Shown piece by piece: positions 26,548 through 36,700 of a DNA stretch of 64,000 nt (the first letter of the stretch is position 1; the number at the start of each line of letters is the position of its first letter). The notes under the pieces are model-generated. The model saw only the letters and a list, made by a program, of their open reading frames with translations. It was not told where the DNA came from and searched no databases. This DNA comes from Chloroflexota bacterium (GTDB lineage Bacteria; Chloroflexota; Anaerolineae; J102), in assembly GCA_029782215.1 (NCBI GenBank), contig JAKOVD010000147.1:124001-188000 (forward strand), in the 5' to 3' direction. The position numbers were made by a program, and so were the translations under genes.

Positions 26548-28761
26548 ATGACGACGACTTCTGCCACCCCGGATTCGCGCCGGCGCCTGCTCGACCTTCT
26601 GGTCAGGGCCTTGCCGTGGCTTGTCTTTGCCATCCTCATGCTGTGGAGCTGGGGCTGGCGCAACCTCGCCACCACGCTGCCCCACTACGGCGACACCATG
26701 GAGACGGTGGTGGCCACGCAGTGGTTTGACGAGGCCATCACCCAGGGCAAGAGCCCGCTGCTCTACCCGCTGAACTATTTCCCGGAAGGCTGGCGTGTGG
26801 CCAGCCACTCGGCAGGAATGGCCATCGCCGTCCTGCTGTGGCCTTTGCACAAGCTCGACGGTCCCGTCTTCGCTGCCAACGTGGCGGCGCTGCTCAGTTG
26901 CCTGTTCGCCTACCTGGGCGCCTACCTGGTCGCCCGGTTCTACCTGGACCGGCTGACGGCCATCCTGCCCGCCGTAGCCTTCACCTTCTGGGCGATGCGC
27001 TGGTACGAGCTTATGGGCGGCATCCTGCAGATCTTCCTGGGGTCGGCGCTCATGCCCTGGATGATCTGGAGCGTGGAGCGCGCCTTCCGGGCGGACAGGC
27101 GTCGCCTGGCCTGGCTGGCCCTGGCGGCCGCCTGCTGGTCGCTGGCCTTCATGATTACCCAGTACTTCGCCGTCGCCGGCGGCGCCGTCGTGGCGGTCTG
27201 GATCGTGCTGTGCCAGTCCGGCCAGCCCCGCTCCTGGAAGCAGCGGCTGGTCTACCTGGCCGCGGCCGCGGGCTTCTTCCTGCTCTTCAGCGCGCCCTGG
27301 CTCCTGCTCAACGGGCGCGAGACCGCCCTGGCCGACCCTTCCTACTACAGCATCCAGGAGGTCAACGGCAACAGCGCCAGCCTGAACAGCCTGCTGCTGC
27401 CCTTCCTCTACCATCCCTGGCTGGGCAGCCTGGCGCAGCGCCTCTTTGGGGGCGAGCCCTGGGAAGCGTCGGTGGCGAACCTGGGTTTCGCCGCCTCGTT
27501 GGCCAGCCTGGCGGGGGTCGTTCTGGCCTTTCGCCGGCGAGCCTGGCGGCCGGTGCTGGGGTTGGCAGGGCTGGGCCTGGTACTGACCCTGGGCATGACC
27601 TTGCACTGGAACACCCAGCCCGTGACGGCGCCCTGGCTGGCGCCGCTGGATCGCCTCCTCTGGCAGATGGGCCATGCCCTCAAGCCGGGCTTCTTCACCG
27701 GCTCACAGCCCACGCCGCCCCTCGACACGGCGGCGCCCCTGCCCGGCTACCTCCTCGCCATTTTGGTTCCCTTCTACGAGCGGGGCCGCATGTTCTCGCG
27801 CTACGGCCTGGTCATGGTTTTAGGCGTCTACATGCTGGCCGGCCTGGCGATCACCCGTCTGCCGCGTCCCTGGCAGCGGCTGCTGGTGGGGAGTGTGCTC
27901 CTGTTCGCCCTCATTCCTCCGCGCCTCGAGGTCCACACCTGGCCGCCGCAGCCGCATCCGGGCTTCGTCTGGCTGAGCCAACATCTGCCGCCGGGAGAGG
28001 GCGTCGTCAACGTCGTGGCCGTACACCCCACCACGGCGGGAATCACGATCGGCGGCGAGACGCTGCTGGCGGCCGAGTTCCACCAGATGCCCACCGCATC
28101 GGGCTCCGCCGGGGTCAAGCCCCGGCATGCCCTTTTCCTGGAACACTGGCTGGCCACGCACGAGCACCCCTATTGGCAGCCGGACCTGCCCGCCATCCTG
28201 CGCGCCTACCGCGTCCGCTACATCGCCCTGCAGATGGAAGGGGAATGGGAGCAGGGACTGTGGAAGGAGGCATTGGTCTCCAAGGAGTTCAAGCCCGTCG
28301 GCTGTTTCCCACCCCCGGCCCAGGGCGATCCATGGGACTGGCCCGTGTGCGTGGCCGAGGTGCCCGCTAATCCCCGCCCCGACTTCAACCTGATGCTGCA
28401 CGAAGGCTGGTCCGGGCTGGAAGACTGGGGGGTATGGGTTGAGGGGACCGAGGCTCACGCTCAATGGGTGCAGACCTCGCGCACGCCGCAGCGGCTCGAG
28501 GTGGCGGCTTTTCCCATGTGTCTGCCCGATAAGAAGCAGTCCGTCGAGGTCGCGGTCAACGGGACCATCATCGCCACCCACCCCTGGGAGAACTGCGACC
28601 CCTGGTCCGCTACGGTGGACATTCCCGCCGATCTCGTGCAGGTGGGCGCCAACGACCTGGTCGTGCGCGCCGCCTATGCCGCCAGCCCCCCCGACAACCC
28701 CGCCGAAACGCGCCAACTCTCCACCGGCTTCACGCGGCTCCAGATCGAACCCCAGCCCTGA
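26548..28761 (+). CDS. polytopic membrane protein, GT-C glycosyltransferase-like (paralog 2)
   Basis: A 737-residue protein with the same layout as its upstream neighbour: TM1, then a loop with YGDTMETVVATQW, about ten further helices, then a soluble C-terminal domain with NLMLHEGWSGLEDWGVWVEG. Conserved pairs such as EVNGNSASLNSLLLPFLYHP versus EVNFWSASLNSLPIPSIDHP mark the loop before the second helix bundle. The two proteins have diverged clearly, so they may act on different substrates or as a heterodimer. The start ATG 26548 lies shortly after the first gene's stop. Function is inferred from fold-like features only. Confidence 0.7.
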   Translation: MTTTSATPDSRRRLLDLLVRALPWLVFAILMLWSWGWRNLATTLPHYGDTMETVVATQWFDEAITQGKSPLLYPLNYFPEGWRVASHSAGMAIAVLLWPLHKLDGPVFAANVAALLSCLFAYLGAYLVARFYLDRLTAILPAVAFTFWAMRWYELMGGILQIFLGSALMPWMIWSVERAFRADRRRLAWLALAAACWSLAFMITQYFAVAGGAVVAVWIVLCQSGQPRSWKQRLVYLAAAAGFFLLFSAPWLLLNGRETALADPSYYSIQEVNGNSASLNSLLLPFLYHPWLGSLAQRLFGGEPWEASVANLGFAASLASLAGVVLAFRRRAWRPVLGLAGLGLVLTLGMTLHWNTQPVTAPWLAPLDRLLWQMGHALKPGFFTGSQPTPPLDTAAPLPGYLLAILVPFYERGRMFSRYGLVMVLGVYMLAGLAITRLPRPWQRLLVGSVLLFALIPPRLEVHTWPPQPHPGFVWLSQHLPPGEGVVNVVAVHPTTAGITIGGETLLAAEFHQMPTASGSAGVKPRHALFLEHWLATHEHPYWQPDLPAILRAYRVRYIALQMEGEWEQGLWKEALVSKEFKPVGCFPPPAQGDPWDWPVCVAEVPANPRPDFNLMLHEGWSGLEDWGVWVEGTEAHAQWVQTSRTPQRLEVAAFPMCLPDKKQSVEVAVNGTIIATHPWENCDPWSATVDIPADLVQVGANDLVVRAAYAASPPDNPAETRQLSTGFTRLQIEPQP

Positions 28762-28763
28762 GG

Positions 28764-28972
28764 CTATCCTGCCTCGTAGGCCTTCCGCAGTCCGTCGAGC
28801 TCTATCTTGCCCATCCTGAGCATTGCCGCCATGACCCGGCGCGCTTTCTCAGGATCGGGATCGCCGAGCAGTTCGCTCAGCAGCTTCGGGGTGACCTGCC
28901 AGGAGAGACCAAAGCGGTCCTTGAGCCATCCGCAGGGACCCTTGTCGCCGCCTGCGCAGAGAGCCGCCCATC
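28764..28972 (-). pseudogene. C-terminal remnant of a PhnB/VOC-type gene
   Basis: The minus strand encodes WAALCAGGDKGPCGWLKD and then RFGLSWQVTPKLLSELLG, ending at a stop at 28764. This is the conserved end of the PhnB-like (3-demethylubiquinone methyltransferase-like) glyoxalase-fold family. Directly upstream an in-frame TGA and unrelated sequence follow, so the N-terminal half is gone. It sits just past the stop of the methyltransferase gene. Confidence 0.7.
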
Positions 28973-28985
28973 AGAACGTCGTGGA

Positions 28986-29789
28986 TCAGGTACGCACAAG
29001 GACATAGCGGGCTGTGTTCCTGAGATGGTAGCCACCGGACGCCGTCTTGAAGGGCGCCAGGGTCTTCAGCACGGCGTCGCGTACGGCCGCTTCTCCCGCT
29101 GCCTGCATCGCCCGTATCGCCGGACCGGAGGCAAGCAGTCCGCGCAGCATCGTGTCGTCGTCAGGATAGACCCACGGGCAGTCGATCTCTTCGACTTTGC
29201 TGGGGGTCATACCGGACTTCGTCACCAACGCTTCCAGCGCGCCATCGGACGACAGCGAAAAAGGGCCGGCTGCCCCTGGCGGCGGTGGCGGCAGGAATGA
29301 GGCGAGCGCCGCCATATAGGGGGTGGCGTCGGTGTCTTGCGACCTGCCAAATACGCCGATCACCAGGCACGCTCCGGGACGAAGCACGCGGCGCGCCTGC
29401 CGGAGAGCATTCACCTGGTCTGCAGCAAACTGAAAGGAATTGAGGCCGGTGACGAGATCGAAAGCCTGATCCGGGTAGGGCAGTTCTTCCATCTCCCCGG
29501 TCCGGAAATCGCCCTGCGGCGCCCGCTCACGGGCAATCGCCAGCAAAGGCTCGGAAGCATCAAGGCCGCTGACCTTTGCCCCAAGCTTCGCCGCCATCGC
29601 GCAGAAAAGTCCCGAGCCGCAGCCGACATCCAGCACGGCCGTGCCTGTGGTGACTGCGGTCTTCTGCAGAATCTCGGCAAAAAGCGGCGTGAACGTGCCT
29701 TCCTGGACTTCCGCCCAGTCGCGCGCTCGCACGCCCCAGATCTGACTTTGTACGTTTGCGGTGCCCATTGCGCTTATCTCTGTCTCCAT
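28986..29789 (-). CDS. class I SAM-dependent methyltransferase
   Basis: A 267-residue protein. SAM motif I is VLDVGCGSGLFCAMAAK, motif II is around VSGLDASEPLLAIARERA, and the post-motif segment FDLVTGLNSFQFAAD is typical of the Methyltransf_11 group. The substrate is unknown. ATG 29789 follows the stop of the DUF1801 gene with one base between (TGAcATG), so translation is coupled; ATG 29768 is an alternative. Confidence 0.85.
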   Translation of the reverse strand: METEISAMGTANVQSQIWGVRARDWAEVQEGTFTPLFAEILQKTAVTTGTAVLDVGCGSGLFCAMAAKLGAKVSGLDASEPLLAIARERAPQGDFRTGEMEELPYPDQAFDLVTGLNSFQFAADQVNALRQARRVLRPGACLVIGVFGRSQDTDATPYMAALASFLPPPPPGAAGPFSLSSDGALEALVTKSGMTPSKVEEIDCPWVYPDDDTMLRGLLASGPAIRAMQAAGEAAVRDAVLKTLAPFKTASGGYHLRNTARYVLVRT

Positions 29790-29790
29790 G

Positions 29791-30180
29791 TCACTTCTTG
29801 CTCTTTGCCGCCGCCCGTGCCAGGTTTTCCTGCACCCGGAACGCCACGATGTCGGTGATGAGGTCATAGGGAATGGGCATGTCCAGGGGAAACTGCACCG
29901 AGCCCTTGGCGCCCTTGTAGACGGACAACCGCTCCCTGAACTCCTCGATGCCGGTGGGGGCCGGATAGAACCCGATATGCTTCTTGAACGCCGCAAAGTG
30001 GACCAGGTTGCCCTTCAGCACAAACGTCGGCATCTGGTACTTGATGGCCTCCGTGGCCCCAGGCGCCGCCTCCCTGACGGTCTCCCTGACCTTCTGCAGG
30101 ATGGCCTGGATGTCCGGTGGGAAGGCGGCAATATACTCATCGATGCTCTCGGGTGCTGCGCTGTCCATCCGTAGTGTCAC
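29791..30180 (-). CDS. DUF1801 (YdhG-like) small protein
   Basis: A 129-residue protein with the DUF1801 pattern: IDEYIAAFPPDIQAILQKVR, the AIKYQMPTFVLKGN strand and FAAFKKHIGFYP. Some members are described as frataxin-like iron chaperones; others have no known role. It is first in a two-gene unit with the methyltransferase. Confidence 0.85.
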   Translation of the reverse strand: MTLRMDSAAPESIDEYIAAFPPDIQAILQKVRETVREAAPGATEAIKYQMPTFVLKGNLVHFAAFKKHIGFYPAPTGIEEFRERLSVYKGAKGSVQFPLDMPIPYDLITDIVAFRVQENLARAAAKSKK

Positions 30181-30349
30181 TCCCGAAACGTGCCGGCGAA
30201 AATTACGCCTGACAGCCTATCCGATCCGCATCGGCCCGTCAAACAGGCGTCACGACAGCGCCTGAACACCCACCCCGCGGCCACCTTCGCGACGTCACTG
30301 GCAACACCCCATCACTCCCGCGCTCCCAGAAGAAGCCTCCATGGAGTTG

Positions 30350-30754
30350 TCAGGCGCCGGTGGGTTGTATCAGGTCCCACTTGTTGCCATAGAGGTCGAG
30401 AAAGACGGCGACAGTACCATAGGGCTCTTCGCGCGGCGCCTCGGTGAAGCGAACCCCGTAAGTTTGCATGTGCCGGTAGTCGCTCCAAAAGTCGCCGGTG
30501 CGTAGGAACAGGAACACGCGTCCTCCCGCCTGATCGCCCACACGATCCAGTTGCTCCGGCGTCGCTGCCTCGGCCAAAAGCAGGCCAGTTCCTGGCACCG
30601 ACGGTGGGGCAACCACGACCCAGCGCTTGCCTGCGCCCAGAGGCTTATCGTCCACCACCTGGAAGCGCAAAGCCTCCGTAAAGAAGGTGATAGCCTCCTC
30701 ATAGCTGCGGACCACGACAGTTACCAACGAAATGGCGTGAGACGGGGCGTCCAT
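30350..30754 (-). CDS. VOC-family (glyoxalase-fold) protein
   Basis: A 134-residue single VOC module: HAISLVTVVVRSYEEAITFF at the start and PYGTVAVFLDLYGNKWDLIQ at the end are the paired beta-alpha-beta-beta-beta units. Members bind a metal and act as lyases, dioxygenases or antibiotic-binding proteins; which applies here is unknown. It starts 18 bp after the comM stop and probably was the second gene of a comM operon. Confidence 0.85.
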   Translation of the reverse strand: MDAPSHAISLVTVVVRSYEEAITFFTEALRFQVVDDKPLGAGKRWVVVAPPSVPGTGLLLAEAATPEQLDRVGDQAGGRVFLFLRTGDFWSDYRHMQTYGVRFTEAPREEPYGTVAVFLDLYGNKWDLIQPTGA

Positions 30755-30772
30755 GGCTCGTCAACCGTGTGC

Positions 30773-31651
30773 CTATTCCTGCCGCCTCGGCCGGTACTGG
30801 ATCGCCTCGGCCAGGTGGGCGGGGCGAATCTCATCGCTGCCCGCCAGGTCGGCAATCGTACGGGCCAACTTGAGAATGCGATGGTAGGCGCGGGCGCTGA
30901 GATTGAGCTGGCGCATGGCGGCGCCGATCAGGCTGTGCCCGGTCTCGTCCAGCCGGCAGAACTGCCGCACCTCAGTCGGCCCCATGTCCGCATTGCACAA
31001 GGCATTGGGCAGATCGCGCAGACGCGCTTCCTGGCGAGCCCGCGCCGCCGCCACGCGCTCCCGCACGCTGGCGGATGTCTCGCCGCGGGTGTCATCCGCC
31101 AGCTTGTCATAATCCACCCGCGGCACCTGCACGTGGATGTCGATGCGGTCCAGGAGCGGGCCAGAAATGCGCTTCTGGTAATTCTGCACGGCCGCGTTCG
31201 AACAGGTGCAGGGTCGTGAGGCATCGCCGAAGTAACCGCAGGGACAGGGGTTCATCGCGCCCACGAGCATAAAGCTGGTGGGAAACGTGATGGCCGTCGC
31301 CGCCCGCGAGAGGGTGATCTGCTTGTCTTCCAGCGGCTGCCGCAGCATCTCCAGCATGTTGTTGCCGAACTCGGGCAGCTCATCCAGGAAGAGCACCCCG
31401 CGATGAGCCAGGCTGATCTCCCCCGGACGCGGAATGCGGCCACCCCCGATCAGCCCGGCATAAGAGATGGTGTGGTGCGGCGCCCGGAAAGGTCGCGCCC
31501 GCACCAACGGCTTGTCCGCAGGCAGGAGGTCGGCCACCGAGTAGATGCGCGTGACGTCCAGCGCCTCAGTGTCCGTCAGCTCCGGCAGAATGGCAGGCAG
31601 GCAGCGCGCCAGCAGGGTCTTGCCCGAGCCGGGCGGTCCGGTCATGAGCAT
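30773..31651 (-). pseudogene. comM: C-terminal half of comM (yifB), separated by an insertion
   Basis: This 292-residue reading frame is the AAA+ Mg-chelatase-like part of ComM/YifB. Walker A is GPPGSGKT at the very start, Walker B is GVLFLDELPEFG, and the zinc cysteine cluster is NPCPCGYFGD with RPCTCS; the sensor and C-terminal helical parts are present. The N-terminal half lies 15.2 kb away at 46824-47475 on the same strand. ATG 31651 lies in the attachment core and overlaps the end of the integrase gene, so an isolated AAA+ fragment could still be made. Confidence 0.9.
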
Positions 31652-33264
31652 GTTGTGGCCGCAATTGCGGAGGAGTCTACTTCTGTGTCGGGCATGAATC
31701 CACTAAGTACTATCGTGTCATCTGTCCTTGTGACACCGCGATAGACGATACCGGTGATGTTGAGAATCTCGACGACTGCCAGCTTGTCCGCGAACGTGAA
31801 TGCCTCAATGCCCTTTCTGACATTCTCGCAGAAGTCCTCAACCTGCTTGATCGTTTCATCGGAAACGTCTTCTGACGTTGTCATGTCTTGCGCTAGCAGG
31901 TCGCGCTCCTGCTCCAGTCTGGTTGCATCGTCCCGTAGTCTTGTCATTTCGGAGGCAAATACCGTCTCCGAAATCAGCGTGTTGTCGGCAAGATAGGTTC
32001 GCAGTAGTTTGCCTTGTTGAGCCCTATTGAGGTCAAGTTGCTTATCGATGTTTGCTTGGTGTTGCGCCTTCAGCTGACGCTCTTGGCTTATTTCGGCCTG
32101 CTTCTGACGCATGCTGTCGGTGAGGAGAGCAGGATTCAGAAGAACCGTTTTGATGCGTTCCCATACCCGGTCATCCACGTCCTCTTGCCGCAAGCTGCGG
32201 TGGCATGGCTTGTTCTGAAAATCGACGGAGTGCTCGATCTTCTGACCTCCGCAACTGTAATAGCCCTTTACCTTGCCGCGTGGTTCCGTTCGCGCCCTGA
32301 AGAGCAGCCCGCAATCCGCACACCGCAGACGCCCCCTCATCAAATAGTCATGTTTGGTATTCCTTGGTGAGTTTATGCGATTGTCATGCGCCCGTTGCTG
32401 GGCAGCATCCCAGAGTTCTCTGTCGATGATTGCCGGAACGTTGACAGGAATCCAGTCCCTTCTATCTCGGGCTCGACTCGTCGTTCGGCTTGTCCGTTGG
32501 TGACGGTTGTAGTACCACGTTCCTGCGTACACCTCGCTGGTCAACATCCTGCCAACTGTGGACTTCGACCAGATACCATACCCTTTCTTGGCTTTTCGAA
32601 AGCCTGTCAAATCGTTCTTGGTAGGTGCAGCCACTTGCGAGAGCCGGTTGGCAATCGCCAGTCGCCCCAACGGTTTGCCCGTTTCATCTCCATTGACGTA
32701 CCAGTGAAAGATTTGGCGAACAATGGCGGCTTCATCTTCATTGATGCGCAGAGACCCTGATCGTTCGCCCCTATCGTAGTCATAGCCGTAGGGTGCCACC
32801 CTGCCAACGAGGACACTACCAGCTTGGGCGCGTCCGCGCTTGCCGCGCAGCGTCCTCTCTTTGATCTTCTCCCGTTCATATTCCGCAATAACCGCGCGAA
32901 TCTGTTTGTGCAGGGTCCCCTCAGGACTATCGGTGTAGTCACCTATGACGTAATCTATGGCGACACCAGCCTTCTTGAACTCCTCCTCCAAGTACATTTG
33001 GTGAGCAGCCTTGCGAGACATCCGGTCCATATCATAGACAACCACCGTTTGGATGGCACCGGAAGCAACCATGTCTCGCAGCCGTGTGAGTTCAGGACGA
33101 TCAAGAACACTGCCTGTATAGTCTTCCGTGTACTCCGCAACAACGACATAACCTCGGTCCACCGCGTGCTTCCGACATGCCTCTAGCTGGGTTGGCAGAC
33201 TGAATCCCTTGCCCTGCTCGTCCGTACTCACTCTTGTGTAGATAACCGCGTTACTCGACATCAT
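31642..33264 (-). CDS. int: large serine recombinase (site-specific integrase)
   Basis: A 540-residue recombinase. The catalytic Ser13 sits in YTRVSTDEQ; the resolvase domain covers about 5-150 with DRMSRKAAHQMYLEEEFKKA. The recombinase domain is about 165-275. A zinc ribbon (CADCGLLF ... YYSCGG) covers about 300-345, and a coiled coil about 365-450. ATG 33264 follows TTGGAGG by 5 nt; ATG 33261 is equally possible. The last codon and the stop are completed by chromosomal comM bases. In the excised circle the same frame would continue 19 residues (YSGRKCGERVKHFVLTIAQ). A strong hairpin with a T-tract lies just upstream of the ribosome binding site. Confidence 0.93.
   Translation of the reverse strand: MMSSNAVIYTRVSTDEQGKGFSLPTQLEACRKHAVDRGYVVVAEYTEDYTGSVLDRPELTRLRDMVASGAIQTVVVYDMDRMSRKAAHQMYLEEEFKKAGVAIDYVIGDYTDSPEGTLHKQIRAVIAEYEREKIKERTLRGKRGRAQAGSVLVGRVAPYGYDYDRGERSGSLRINEDEAAIVRQIFHWYVNGDETGKPLGRLAIANRLSQVAAPTKNDLTGFRKAKKGYGIWSKSTVGRMLTSEVYAGTWYYNRHQRTSRTTSRARDRRDWIPVNVPAIIDRELWDAAQQRAHDNRINSPRNTKHDYLMRGRLRCADCGLLFRARTEPRGKVKGYYSCGGQKIEHSVDFQNKPCHRSLRQEDVDDRVWERIKTVLLNPALLTDSMRQKQAEISQERQLKAQHQANIDKQLDLNRAQQGKLLRTYLADNTLISETVFASEMTRLRDDATRLEQERDLLAQDMTTSEDVSDETIKQVEDFCENVRKGIEAFTFADKLAVVEILNITGIVYRGVTRTDDTIVLSGFMPDTEVDSSAIAATTCS
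31646..31660. repeat. attL core
   Basis: First copy of the 15-bp core. To its left is comM; to its right is the element arm GTGGCCGCAATTGCGGAG (31655-31672). Confidence 0.85.
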
Positions 33265-33280
33265 GACAACCTCCAAGTAA

Positions 33281-33317
33281 CAAAACACCCCCGCCGGTGA
33301 TCAGGCCGACGGAGGTG
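33281..33317 (-). terminator. hairpin terminator/attenuator abutting the integrase ribosome binding site
   Basis: On the minus strand, CACCTCCGTCGG and CCGGCGGGGGTG form a 12-bp stem (two G-U pairs) with an 8-nt loop. TTTTG follows, and the integrase start is 16 nt further on. Confidence 0.6.
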
Positions 33318-33788
33318 CGATGCAGACAATATTCTGCTAGAATCCTTCCCAATCTGCCGCTGCTGATCCAGCGGTCAGTCAGGCCCTCGCAACGTGTTGC
33401 GATCACTTGCGGGGGCCGTTTTCAATGGGTCAGTACGAATTGTACCGTCTGTGGAGCTAAGGGGCAATGAGCCGTAGGCTGTGAGTCCCAATGGCTTCGC
33501 AGAAGCCAGATGTCGTACGGGGTTTGCGCACTGTCGATATCTTGTGGATATCGTCCAGACAAGCCATGGCGTTGCCAAGTGTCCATCAATCATGCCGGGG
33601 CTGGTTCAAGGTCAGGGAGTGTAGCGTAAAAAGACCACGTTGAAGTGAGGATGGGCAGCTTTGCCAGCGCCCACTGCGCTCCCGCACTTGCGGTGCTGCT
33701 ACTTGGGGGCCATACGATGCGCAGACTCGCCTCACCATTGGCTCATCCGGTCCAGCATCGCAGCAATCCAGAGTCCCGCATTTCAGGA
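33318..33788. other. 470-bp gap between integrase and giant secreted gene
   Basis: No convincing gene is seen; two short minus-strand frames lack start signals and family features. The motif AATGGGTCAGTACGAATTGT (33424-33443) recurs in slightly altered form at 46772-46790 near attR. Confidence 0.4.
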
Positions 33789-36700
33789 TCAAGATGAGCT
33801 GGCACAGCGGAAGCCTATGCTGCCGACCACCGAATAGGGATCATCTTCGACTCGGTTGGCAGCACGATCATCCCAGAAATCCGGAAGATGATAGTCATCC
33901 TGGAACGCGCTGCTCCGCCGTACCCGATGCTTGCCCGTTGCAGGCCCGAGAGGGTTGCTCACCGGCGAACTGAGGTAATAGCTGGGGCTATACCAGTCAT
34001 TGACCCATTCCCACACATTGCCGACCATGTCCAGCGCACCGTAAGGGCTGATCCCAGCTGGGTAGCTGCCCACGGCGCTGGTGTCGCCCACGCACCCATC
34101 TCTGTAGTTCGCCAGCGCGCACTCCGGCGCCCTGTCACCCCACGGATAGGCCCGGGTATCGTTCGCCCCACGGGCTGCTTTTTCCCACTCTGCTTCGGTC
34201 GGCAGTCGCTTCCCCCTCCAACGGCAGTAGACGTCCGCACGGAACCAACTCACGTTGATCACAGGGTAGTTGGCGAACATCGGATTACCGTAGTAGAACC
34301 TGCGGGTCATCGAAGTAATGGAGTATGGCGCCACACAAGCTCCCGCCCCCACGCATCGGGCATATTGCGCGTTGGTTACCTCGGTCTGATCAATGAAATA
34401 CGCATCAAGATAGACAGTGTGCAGTGGCCACTCATCCGGATGGCATGGGTAGCCACCGTTATGCGCACTGTCACAACCCATTTGGAATGTGCCAGCGGGG
34501 ACCAGGACCATGTCGCCTTCTTCGGACAGTGGGGTGCTGGTGTGCGTAGGAGTAGGTGGGTGCCGAGGAGTCGGGGTGCGTGTCGGCGTTGGTGTGCGTG
34601 TCGAAGTCGGCGTGGGGGTGAGTGAAGGTGTGGATGTCAAGGTAGGCGTGGCGGTGGGTATGGGATGGATGAACGTGAGCAATGGAAGCCAAACTGCAAG
34701 GATGGGCGTCGCTGTGGGGCTAGGTGTCTCTGTCGGTGTGATTGTTGCCGTGGGAGTCTGGGTGTCCGTTGGTGTTGGGGTAAGTAGAGGCGTGGGGGTT
34801 CGAGTTGGTGATGCAGTGGCCGTTGATGTAGGGCTCGGCGTTGCGGTAGGGTTGAGGGTGGCCGTATTGGCTAGAGTTGGCGTCAGAGTGGGTGTGACGG
34901 TTGCGATGGTACAGGTGTCGGCGACCTCCGGGTTATAGGCAGGGTCGTTTGTAACAAGGACCCTGTCAACCCGGGTATCACCCTCACGGCCACTGATGCG
35001 AAGGTGGTAATGTCCTGCTGCCAGCGAGTATGGGACTTCCGGCTGCTGCTGCCATCCCCAAATCCACTGGCCATCGATAGGAATGAACTCAAAGTGATAG
35101 TCGGCGTCGCCATTCATAGACACCCACACTGAATTCTCCAGCCAACCGACACCCATGCCTCGCAGCCACAGGTAATAGCTGCCAGGACTAGGCACGTTGA
35201 AGTCATAGCTGGCGCTTCCAGCCACATTGGGCGCTGGAACCCATGATGTCACAGGGCTAGAAATGTAGGCGCCTGAACACGCACCAGGGTCCTCAGCACG
35301 AATCATTGGCGGCAATAGGCTGCCGGACTCGGCTTCTATCGCCCAAGTCACGGGTACAAACGCTGTGAGCGTGGGTGTTGGGGTCGCGGTCGGGGTTCGG
35401 GTCGGGGTGGGGGTTGGAGAAAGAGAAGGCGTCCTGGTCGACGTCGGCGTGCCGGTGACCAAGGGGGTCTCAGTCGGGGTCGGCGTTATGGTGGCTGTGG
35501 GTGCATTGGACGGCGTTGGCGTTGGTGTCGGCATGGGAGCTTGGCCTGTGTAGCGCAGGACAAACAGTCCACCTGGTGTATGTGCCAGATAAGCGTAGCT
35601 TCCAGCTGCGGAAACGTCTCGGGCGGATCCCGGCAGGTTGAAGAACCCAACCTCTGTCGGTGCCGTTGGGTCGGCGATATCTATGACTCGCAGTCCTGTA
35701 GTACCGGCCGTCACGAAGGCGTACGTGCCAGCTACCGCAACATCGAACCCGAAACCCATAGTCAGCCCCTGCATGTCGTAATGACTCACTTCAACCGGCG
35801 CCGATGGATTGGAGATATCCAGAACCAGAAGTTGAAATACATAATCGCCAACCACATCTGTCTGCGCCGCAGCGGTTGCATAGGCATAGCTTCCGACCAC
35901 GGCGACGTGCCAGACATATCCTGGCGCGAGGTCGTGCCCCACTTGGTAGGATCCCACCTCGACCGGCGCTTCCGGATTGGCGACATCTACCACTCGCAGC
36001 CCTGCACCACCGGCCGCCACGTAGGCGTAGTTGCCAGACACGACAACCTTGCCAGTAATACTTGATATCTCGACGAAACCTACCTCGACCGGTGATGTTG
36101 GGTCGGAAATCCTTACCACCCTTAGCCCGGCCTCCGGCGCCACAACGTATGCATAGTCCCCCGCTACAGCTACGCCCACCACCTTCCCAGGCGCTCTGTA
36201 ATACCCCACCTCCTTTGGCGCTGTGGGGTCGGCGACACTTACGACTGCCAGTCGGCTGTTTACGTAGCCCACCTCATTGGGGTTTACATCCGCAAGATAG
36301 AGGTAGTCGCCGGCTATGGCAATGTCCCAGACCGTGTGCTGCGCATAGTAGGACCCAACCTCATCTGGCGCCGTCGGGTCGGCGATGTCAATCACCCGCA
36401 GATTTGGGCCTAGTGCCGCGTAAGCGTACTCCCCGGCTACTGCCACGAACGTTGCGTCCCATCCCATGTTATATGACATGTTTTCGACAGGCGCCGTCGG
36501 ATTGGCGACATTCACCGCCAACAGCTCCTTGCGGCCCACCGATACACCTTGCACAGACTGCACATCACCGCCCACCACATAGGCGACGTTGTCGGCAACG
36601 GTAAGGTGGTTGGCGTATTCGGACTGGCCTCTCGTTCTGCACCACCCTATCGATAATGGCGCAGCCGGGTTGGCCAGGTCCAGCACTCGCAGCCCGTCAC

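Noticed and set aside
31600-31700. A tRNA gene as integration site
   Set aside because: No cloverleaf is present; the insertion is in the comM coding sequence.
33586-33792. Small minus-strand frame overlapping the end of the giant cargo gene's downstream side
   Set aside because: It would need a TTG start, has no ribosome binding site and shows no protein-like features.
33789-34500. FGE-sulfatase-like (C-type-lectin fold) domain as the target of a diversity-generating retroelement
   Set aside because: That fold is a known variable-protein type, but no reverse transcriptase gene or template repeat is visible in the element.
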